Assembly: GCA_002633005.1 (NCBI GenBank)
Contig: NMRA01000132.1
Coordinates: forward strand, 389,162 to 453,161
Source: Phoronis australis
Taxonomy: Eukaryota > Phoronida > Phoronidae
Length of the DNA: 64,000 bases
Reading direction: 5' to 3'
Position numbers and translations under genes: made by a program. The notes below the pieces were generated by a model that worked only from the letters and a program-made list of their open reading frames with translations, had not been told where the DNA came from and made no database searches. Position 1 is the first letter of the stretch. The number at the start of each line of letters is the position of its first letter. Below are positions 56,691 to 64,000 of the stretch, piece by piece.

Positions 56691-57274
56691 GACTTGTTCT
56701 GAGGCTAATGACAGAGTCATCCAGTGAAATTTCAGATTACCGTGTTCCAACAGTTACCCCGTTACTGTTGCGAGGGTCGTATATGATTTGAACAGTGACA
56801 GTTTGCTTTTTCGGCATATAACAGCAAACAATCATGATAAGGAGGTAAAGGAGATTCCATCACCTGAATATGTGGTAACACACAAAGGGTTCAGTGACCT
56901 CCACGAGTTGATCAGGAAACTCAAATGTTGAACCCAACTCTCGCAGGACTGTCTAGCAGCAACTGCAGCGTTCTGATCTTGCCTTTATCATTGAAAGACA
57001 CGAACTGGGTGACCGTTCCTGTGAATATGTGTAAACCAAGCAATGCTTTAGCCTCGGCCGTGAGATTTTCAGTTGTAGTAAGGTCAAAACGACACTACAA
57101 CAGGAGAACAGGCTAATAAACCTCTTGTCTACCTGGTGGTGTACAAGATGGATTACACCGATTATTCACCGTGGGCTTTTCACTGAACGATTTTAATTAC
57201 CCATGATACACATTTATTTTATGCCAAAGTATGAATACGAACTTCAAAATCAGGGCATTTGTTAACTATGACAT
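56691..57274. other. No gene recognised
   Basis: No supported exon or element between the Cys-rich repeat and the inverted pair at 57275. Confidence 0.45.
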
Positions 57275-57653
57275 TGTATTACATCGACGTTTCGGTTTAT
57301 TGTCACTAATCCATTCTCAAGACAAATGTTCGATATTCCAGTCAGGTAACAGGCGGAAAACAGTCTGCACAGGTACACGTCAAAATGCATTGTGAGGGGA
57401 GATACCTGCATCAAAACAGGTGAAGCTCAAATGAACCGAAGTTCCATTCAGATAGCGTTCAGCTTTATTCAACCGTATATATACAGCCTCCTTTGTGATT
57501 ATTCTGAGGGTGGCATTATCCTTGTCCAAGATCTGAACACCAGAGTAATCTATAGTGTGTGACCTGAGGTCAATGACTGACCGATTGGAAATTGTGAAAG
57601 TTGGTCTTGAGAAAAGGGTTTAGTGACAATAAATCAAAACGTCGATGAATACC
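57275..57653. mobile_element. Inverted-repeat element ending in ATCGACGTTT motifs
   Basis: Left end 57275-57323 contains ATCGACGTTTCGG, TTTATTGTCACTAA and TTCTCAAGAC. Right end 57604-57653 is its inverted copy: GTCTTGAGAA, TTAGTGACAATAAA, CAAAACGTCGAT. The arms are about 45 bp and 280 bp apart. The outer motif is the same GAAACGTCG word as at 11408, 34319 and 46543, which may therefore be single ends of the same or related elements. No coding capacity. Confidence 0.65.
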
Positions 57654-58660
57654 ATGCCTTTGCTTATATATACGCTGATTTTGAAGTGATACACAATTTC
57701 AAATTACAAAAGAGTTTACTTTGGTCGCTACAACAGCTTTTACAAGATAAAAGAAATCGACCGACTGGAAAGTTCACTGATTTCTTGCACGACTGGACCA
57801 TTAAACTTAATTTAGACACCGGCAGCCGTGTCGGAGCCGTCCGTCAGTGAGTTTTTGGGAAGGTGGGTTTTATTATTTTTTGTTTTAGTCATACAGTTTG
57901 GTTTCAAAGCAATGACTCAAAAAATCATGGATTTCCACTAAAACTTTCAGAATATGAAGTATAGCTTTAGATGTTTGGTAATTCTAGAACGCAACACGAT
58001 CTGAGTTTTCTTAAAATCGTTAATTATTTTTGCGCATGACTTCGTTGGAGCCTTGTAATTTCTGTTCTATAGAAAATACTGAAATAGTGTCGCGGCAGTG
58101 ATTTTCAAAATATTCATCAAAACTAGATAGCACAACCGTTTCCCAATTCCTATTGTCTATTTGCTTTAGATGTTACAATCGCGGACACACAGCCTACTGC
58201 AAAGACAGTTCAACAGTGACGCAGTCATAGTACAGGACCGTAGCCAGCGTTGCACGGGGTGTGGTTCGAATTTCTAGAACGGTGGACTATTGATATTTTG
58301 CAAGGGTTTTCGGTAAGGCCCTAGACGCACGTAATTAGGGGGACGGGGAACCTGCACACACATTAATGACTCTCAGCTCTATGTTCCTGAGATGAGACGG
58401 AATTCATATTACCAGAAATGAGAATGCTATCATGGGCTGCTCGCAAAGAACGGGGGTCAAATTCGGATGTAATGTGGTCAAGAAAGAGAGTGTTCTCGTG
58501 TTACTTCTTGCCAAACTTTCAAATCAGACGTGCTTAAATGGATTGATTGCACCTCGTTACATTTTCGGGTGGCAATATTTAGTCAGAAAATGTTTATTTG
58601 GTTTTATTTTTGCGTATTATTTAAGTTGCTTACATCGCTGGAAATGGATTCAACTGCCCA
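57654..58660. other. No gene recognised
   Basis: No supported features. A 90-codon plus frame at 58432-58704 starts at a true ATG (MGCSQRTGVKFG) but runs into the inverted array at 58661 and has no known domain. Confidence 0.45.
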
Positions 58661-59324
58661 TTATTCCGACGGTTTTCTACTCCGAAGGTTCACTATTTCG
58701 ATAGTTCACAACTTCGAAGTTTCACTAGCTCCGGAGGTTCACTACTCCAAAAATATCTAAAATTTATATTAATTTATATATGCAAAAATAAATCACACTT
58801 CGGTTATGTGATTCATTGAGTGGCATACCTGTACCAAAAACAGCACCCAGGAAATAAAACACTTTGTCTGGATTTCATGAGCATGCGAAATTACCTGCAT
58901 ATCTTAATACGGAAAACTGAGTACGTACTTGCATTTTTAAAAGAATGTCAAGTGGGAATACTAATGAATTATCAACCACGATACATTCATCAAATCCATT
59001 TCAAGAGCTCATCATTTCATAGCGCGACTACGCCTCCACTTCTCCCACCGGAACCACTCGCAAGACCCGGTCCAAACTGAATGTAGTTGGTAGGCTACCC
59101 TGTCCCTGCGAGTCTTTGCGAAGTCAGAGAGTCCCATCGCCGTTGGTAGCCGCAGCCCGGACCCATGACCCAGGTGTTGCCCTGCTTGAGAACGAGTCGT
59201 TAGAAATTGTGGACATTCGAATTAGTGATCTTTCCAAGGTTCCGAACTTTCGAAGTAGTGAAACTTCGGAGAAGTGAATCTTTGGAGTAATGGACCTTCA
59301 GAGTAGCGAACCTTCGGAATAGTG
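58661..59324. mobile_element. Foldback-like element: inverted arrays of a 16-17 bp repeat
   Basis: The left array (58661-58749) has about five units of the type CTACTCCGAAGGTTCA. The right array (59216-59324) has about six units of its reverse complement (GAACCTTCGGAGTAGT-like). The units vary at a few positions but keep a CCGAAG/CTTCGG core, and the two arrays face each other across about 465 bp of non-repeat DNA. Such inverted tandem arrays are the hallmark of foldback (FB/Galileo-type) or subterminal-repeat elements. The middle holds no recognisable ORF. Confidence 0.7.
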
Positions 59325-60129
59325 ACATACAACCTTGGAAATCTGTTCCATCAAATTTGTTGCTCGTACGAAATGTGCGAGGCTGTGCACCACTGACACT
59401 GATTGACAAAAGAAAACTTTCTGCACTGGCCACAGTTTTATTGGGTTTAAACCTACTTCTCCCTAATAACGTGAACATGTTCGTCGGGGTTTTATCAATG
59501 CAAGAAAACACGGTAGTTAAAGCTCATTTTTCCTTTTTTTAACGACAGAGGACTGTCTATAGTGAACTTACCGTCGGCGTGTAATGAATTTAAAAGAACG
59601 GAAACTCACACACGTGTAAACGTATATACATGTCAATCAACCAAACCACAATAATTTAAGTGAACACTGGATGAAAGACATGTTTGACAATCACTTTCAA
59701 TTCGAAATTTGAAAATGCTTGCACTTTACCGTACTATGCTAGCAAGTATACCAAAATAGCAGATAACAAACCTATTTTCTGTTGGTTTTTTTATTTCCTT
59801 GTCGGTTTTAAAGTCCTTATCTTGAAATGCCAATGTGTGTGTGTCCAGTATCCGAAAACACTTAATAAATAAAATCTTATTTTGGATACGCTTTCGTTAT
59901 ATTCTTTTCGCCTTTCGTGCCACAAGCGTTTTTTACCTGTATTTGACCCTTCTCTGTGAGCAGATAATTACCGGCTGTCATCGGTTATTTCCGTACCCAC
60001 ATTTCCGGCTCGTCAGTTCAGGAACTTGTCATAATCGCCGCCATTTTTTCCTTGTAACTGAATGTGCTATCGCTTGCTCGAAAAGTCTTCATTATTTTCT
60101 TTTATTAGTAATATCTCGTGATTCGTTTG
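59325..60129. other. No gene recognised
   Basis: A 104-codon plus frame at 59835-60149 is hydrophobic and Phe/Leu-rich, without a known domain; probably chance in AT-rich DNA. Confidence 0.4.
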
Positions 60130-60394
60130 TATATATAGTATATTTATAGTTAGTAGTTAGTGGTCGTTAAATTTTTTTGTAATGTTACGCGAACTTTTGT
60201 TTATTATGTTAAAATAGCATTTGTGTTTAGTTCTTGTTACATGTATGGAGGGCGGTCGAACCAAATTTTTTATTCGTTTTGAAAAAGTACTTTGCTATCA
60301 TTGGACAGGTAATGCATCCTACTCAGTAAAATCGATCAAAATCGGGGCAAGCATTGCAAAGTTATTGCAATTTTATTTTTGTGGCGAAATTTAG
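60130..60394 (+). promoter_or_regulatory. Possible TATA promoter and short first exon
   Basis: TATATATAG at 60130-60138 stands 115 bp before ATG 60245. The frame reads MEGGRTKFFIRFEKVLCYHW(T). It reaches an acceptable donor ACAG-GTAATG (GT at 60309) after 21 codons; unspliced it stays open for 49 codons to a TAG at 60392. No domain is recognised. Start, TATA spacing and donor are each modest evidence. Confidence 0.2.
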
Positions 60395-60973
60395 GTCACT
60401 TTGTTTGGATCAGGTCGGCCTTCTAGGACGACAGCGGGATAAGTTACGAGTTTACAACTTTGTGTAAATTGTTTTCGCCATTAATTTATAGTGACACTTA
60501 GTGAGACATATCTTTACTTACTATTCTGCACGATTCAACAGTTTTCACCAAATTTCGGCCTCGCAGTTGTTACTTATAAAGTCATAAATGTGCTCACAAT
60601 TCCCGTTGGACCGACAACATGGCGACTTTTGCTGAACTGAAAAGCATGTTCAACCGGCTACTTTGTAATTTGTGAAGATTTAAAGTTGATACATTTTGAC
60701 AAACGTTGCTACAAAAAAGGAACTTTGTTCAATTTTCGTGTTTTTGTGCAAAAAATGTAAGATATTCGAATTGGTTTACTGTGAATTTCCCATTCAGGTG
60801 ATCTTACACTAAGCTAAAAAACTAGTTGAAATAATTTTGAAATGGTTTTTGTTCGACTGTCAACTGCTGTTCAAATCTTGATTATATTTGATATTTTGAC
60901 GATAGTCTTCATACTATTAGCTGGCAGGCTAGTAACCTAAGGGCTGCCGCGGCAGTGTGACACAAGACTAACC
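60395..60973. other. No gene recognised
   Basis: An ACAACATGGCGACTTTTGC start near 60617 gives only 18 codons. The last five bases (TAACC, 60969-60973) are the target duplication of the next element. Confidence 0.45.
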
Positions 60974-61953
60974 CAGTGGCGGATCTACGATATCACAAGG
61001 GGGCCCAACATGTAAGCATTTGCGCAAAGTGAACCACAATTGTAGATGCGCATAGCACCGAATGGGGGCAGGTCCCAACCAGGAAATTTTTTGTTTTTAC
61101 CTCTAAAAATCAAGCATTTTCCTTGATTCCTGAAGTATTATCCATGAAAAAAAAAGGCAAAAAGAAAACGGAGAACGTGTCAAACAGGAAAAACTGCAAG
61201 TATCAAGGACTCGAACTCACGACCTTGCGAATAGTACGCACGTGCGTTACCACTACACCACCACAATTTAACTACTAATCTCATACTAAGAGACCTACTT
61301 GTTTATGGTCCACAGCGTTTGCACGCGAAACCTACTTCTTTTTGTAATGCTTATTACACGTTTTATATTTTGTGCCATCGATTCGTAACAAATTTGTCGT
61401 ATTTAAAATAGTCTTCAAATGCCACAAAAGACCAAATCTGTTTTTCGTGTTGGCAATAATGTAGGGATTGCTTTGGAAATCGTCTAAGATAAGGTTTGAC
61501 AAAGAGAGTATTGCGAGTTTCTGAGTGATTTACTAAGGCTTAGATTAAAATTCACATCTTACCAGCAGCTTCTGTTTTTTCATCGTCACTCAGGTTCCAT
61601 TTTCTTTAAAACATGAAGTAAAAATTCTTCATTGCACAGTGGAGCAGACGACGGAAACGGAGTCGTAGTGCGCAGCGCCACTGCCGGTCGCCTGGGATAT
61701 CGCGGGAGAGCCTATACTTAGCCATAGTTCCTTTACGAATGCGCCGTGTTCAGAATTTGACACTTGAAATTGGATTTGAGCCCCCCCCTCCCAACACAAA
61801 AACTGCACACATTTAAATCTTTTTTCATCCGTATAATTTTAATTACCGGGGTTAATTAATAAACTCAACATTACCCTACGCTCTTACTGTTTTATTTTTT
61901 GCGGCAGCCAAGGGGGGGCCGGACCCCCTGCCCCCCATCTAAATCCGCCTATG
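60974..61953. mobile_element. hAT-like non-autonomous element, 980 bp, TAACC duplication
   Basis: CAGTGGCGGATCTACGA at the left and ATCTAAATCCGCCTATG at the right, with TAACC directly before and after (60969-60973 and 61954-61958). The terminal GC-rich parts (AAGGGGGCCC / GGGGGGCCGGACCCCC) resemble the short elements, but the 900-bp interior is different and non-coding. It contains the tRNA-like segment at 61201-61263. This is the longest member of the CAGTGGCGG family here. Confidence 0.82.
61201..61263 (-). repeat. tRNA-like (SINE-type) segment with A and B boxes
   Basis: The minus strand reads GTGGTGGTGTAGTGGTAACGC (split: GTGGTG, then GTGTAGTGGTAACGC, the A box). A TGCG-TACTATT-CGCA arm resembling an anticodon arm follows, then GGTCGTGAGTTCGAGTCC, a B box matching GGTTCGANTCC. 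Spacing of the boxes is tRNA-like, but base 33 of the loop is not T and the T stem is imperfect. It is thus a tRNA-derived relic rather than a working tRNA. Confidence 0.55.
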
Positions 61954-62307
61954 TAACCAGCCCGTAATTTTATGCAAGTGTCTGAAACTATCTTTGTATG
62001 CATACGGCATTTATGATTTGAACGTTTTACTTCGACAAAACAGCTTGCAACTGCATCCCTTTACCGTTCGCCAGTGTCTGGTCTCAGTCAGTCCGCACCG
62101 GGTCCCGCCGATCGGTTGCACGCCCGAGTCCGGCAAATTAATTTCTGTCAAAATTTATTCGCCACATTTCGTCAGCAATTTCAATACTATTGTCCGTAAT
62201 TTGATTTTATTAACGTTAATGCGCGCTGTCCACTATTTTATTCCCGTTTGCAGAATGATAACAAACACTGCTCCAGTCGCACAGGCGGCGTATGGGTTCC
62301 TGAATGA
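61954..62307. other. No gene recognised
   Basis: Open plus frame 61994-62413 starts at TTG and leads into the candidate exon at 62339; the upstream part is probably untranslated. Confidence 0.4.
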
Positions 62308-62312
62308 ATTGT

Positions 62313-62366
62313 ACTTCCGGGTTCGCAATAAGTTCAAAATGGCGGTGTGTTCTTCGGGTCCGAATC
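62313..62366 (+). CDS. Candidate TATA-less promoter and first coding exon
   Basis: ACTTCCGG (62313-62320), a perfect ETS-type element, stands just upstream of AAAATGGCGG, and the ATG (62339) opens MAVCSSGPN. It then reaches a donor AATC-GTGAGT (GT at 62367). ETS element plus ATGGCGG start is the common layout of broadly expressed animal genes. The rest of the gene would lie to the right, probably beyond this window. Nine codons are too few to name a product. Confidence 0.35.
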
Positions 62367-63411
62367 GTGAGTGGCGCGTTTTAAACTTTATCCGATTACG
62401 TATTGAGTATTAGTTATGGGGTAGGTACTTCTTGGGTCCTTATAACATCCTCTAACCATGTAATAAGGGTTAACAACGTGTGCTTCTTGGACTTTAAGTC
62501 ATTCACTCCGCACTAATCTTTGCCGGGAGCTCTGAACTATGTAGCTTAGCTGGGTGTCAGACATTTACTTCCAGACCCCCTTGTTAGCCTATGTATGATG
62601 TAGCTACCACGCTTGTTTAATGCTGATGAATAACATAAAGCCTCCTTTAACATGCGGACGGCGCAGCACTGAAATAAGTGGAGGCCCGTAGCCCCCCCGG
62701 CCCCCCCCCCCCCATCGTGCGCCGCCCACCTCTAATAGGTGCACGATCCTGTCGTCTACGCAAACACCACTCGAACGAAGTTTGCCTGGTACGGCCCGAC
62801 GATTACGTGAAACGCTTTGAATCGGAAGCAAAGTCATAATTATTGATAACTTAGTTAGTGAATACGGTAGCTGCAACAATTTTGTTGTTGTTGTTGTTCA
62901 CATGTATCCTATCTTAAACATATAGGCGGGGGATGGACCTTTTCTGCTGAAGATCGAACCCCCTGAACCCCCTGGCTGCGGGCCTGTAGTATGCCAAGTT
63001 GCAAGCAGGTTTTATTCAATACCGCAGTCCGTTTTGTTTTTTATCAATGTTCGTCGTCTATGTTAAGTATCTGAATACTGCGATGATGACCTGGCCTACC
63101 AGTACAGGTTGGTCACGGTCACTCAAGCATTGGTAACTCAGGTAGGTTTGGTGATACGATCTCTGTGTTTGTAATAAGTTGTGAGTTAGTCTGATAACTC
63201 ATACGGAGGTGTCACATTTTTCATTCGATAGGCGCGTACAAGTTTTTGCTTTCGAAATCGTCCCCAGTGTTGTGGGTGATCACGGGTCATGCCGCATGGA
63301 TTCAGTACGCAAGTCCGCCTCTTTCAACTCTCTCCGCGTGCGCAACGAAATAACTTTACAACGGGTCTTAGGCATCGTGAGCCGAAATGTACGGAGTTGG
63401 TCCACTAATAA
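62367..63411. other. No exon recognised; TTG microsatellite at 62881-62898
   Basis: A C-run at about 62696-62713 (minus-strand G-rich frame) and a (TTG)6 array at 62881-62898 are the only clear features. If the exon at 62313 is real this is its first intron. Confidence 0.45.
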
Positions 63412-63654
63412 CATGCGCGCATCCATCCTTTAATATGGGTGAGCTCGAATTCCTGACAAAGTGGACCTTTTGCTGCGGGAGGACTTAAAAAAACGGTGTA
63501 CCACCTTTGGAACTGTAAACTGTGCGTCTGCGCCTTTTTAGTGGTCTTTTGTCTCATTTTCTCGGACTTTTTGTTTCCCTGGGGCGGACCTTCTTACCCA
63601 CTTCGTCAAATGGGGGGCTCGTCCGAGCCCCCCCCTCCTGGGTGCTGCGCGCAT
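63412..63654 (+). mobile_element. GC-hairpin element A, second complete copy
   Basis: CATGCGCGCATCCATCC at the left, GGGTGCTGCGCGCATG at the right. A strong hairpin GGGGGGCTCG-TC-CGAGCCCCCC lies inside the right end (about 63612-63634). The interior (AAAGTGGACCTTTTGC, CTTTTTAGTGGTCTTTTGTCTC) matches 27623-27889 in the same orientation. Confidence 0.75.
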
Positions 63655-63661
63655 GAATAAA

Positions 63662-63726
63662 AGTGTTAGCGGACTTAGGGGGCAACATGTTGCCCCCCCC
63701 CTTATGGTATCCTAGATCCGCCACTG
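63662..63726. mobile_element. Very short hAT-like element, 65 bp
   Basis: AGCGGACTTAGGGGGCAACA and TGTTGCCCCCC...CTAGATCCGCCACTG form an almost continuous inverted repeat. The right end is the standard CCGCCACTG and the left end is degraded (GTGTTAGCGG for CAGTGGCGG). No target duplication is clear. It lies 8 bp right of the GC-hairpin element. Confidence 0.65.
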
Positions 63727-64000
63727 TTTATTGAAATGTGTTAAGAACAAGGATTAAAAATATTATAACTGACTATTTTGTTACTGTTATATGATTTCGT
63801 CATTTTTGTAAAGAACTCTGGTTTTACAAAACTATTTTCGGAATGCTGTTTTTTCGAAACGAGTTTTTATATTTTGTTAACAAGAGTAACGCAAAGCGTT
63901 GACATGCGCCCACGGTGAATCGCAAACGGTTTGTTTCTAGAGGTACTAATCAGTTTCCTTTTTTTGTATTCAAACTACCAGCCATTTTGCACCTCGTTCG
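63727..64000. other. Right flank, nothing recognised
   Basis: AT-rich DNA without supported features. Confidence 0.5.

Noticed and set aside
57500-57530. GGGTGGCATTATCCTTG as a solo Kolobok end
   Set aside because: Only nine bases match, and there is no TTAA at the required place.
61994-62413. 139-codon plus-strand open frame as a single gene
   Set aside because: It starts at TTG. Its end coincides with an ETS element, an ATGGCGG start and a splice donor, so the upstream part is better seen as promoter or leader.
1-64000. CRISPR arrays, bacterial operons, phage or plasmid genes
   Set aside because: No regular spaced repeats, no Shine-Dalgarno-led gene clusters and no long open frames are present; the sequence is eukaryotic.

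Overview
The window reads as intron-rich or intergenic DNA of a multicellular animal. It has no bacterial-style operons, no open frame longer than about 140 codons, many stop-riddled transposon relics and animal-type splice signals. The mix of THAP-bearing TTAA transposons, short CAG...CTG elements with 5-bp target duplications, a CR1/L2-like LINE and CCGT-rich repeats would suit an aquatic invertebrate such as a hemichordate, an amphioxus or a lophotrochozoan. The sequence alone does not decide between these.

Layout. 1-4.8 kb: an assembly gap inside an inverted repeat, a good signal-peptide first exon (2027-2114), a 34-38 bp minisatellite and a ~640-bp tandem duplication. 4.8-5.7 kb: first copy of a repeat built from ~147-bp units arranged as A-B-C trimers of ~440 bp; further copies lie at 18.0, 21.5, 24.9 and 28.3 kb. 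7.8-9.5, 35.2-36.9 and 44.6-46.1 kb: three copies of one Kolobok/T2-type DNA transposon with TTAA target duplications and broken THAP domains. 10.8, 19.8, 27.4, 35.1 and 61.0 kb: hAT-like non-autonomous elements, each flanked by a 5-bp direct repeat. Two of them carry nested insertions (a Kolobok at 35 kb, a GC-hairpin element at 19.9 kb), which dates the layers. 42.6-44.2 kb: a LINE pseudogene on the minus strand whose coding segments are in scrambled order. 50.9-51.9 and 56.4-56.7 kb: two paralogous minus-strand C-terminal pieces of a cysteine-rich protein. 57.3-57.7 and 58.7-59.3 kb: two inverted-repeat structures, the second with inverted arrays of a 16-17 bp repeat. 60.1-62.4 kb: two possible promoter/first-exon sites around a 980-bp hAT-like element that holds a tRNA-like (SINE) segment.

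No complete host gene can be assembled from this window. The few host-gene candidates are single short exons with good splice donors; they are given with low confidence. Most of the rest is unannotatable AT-rich DNA, and this is stated stretch by stretch.
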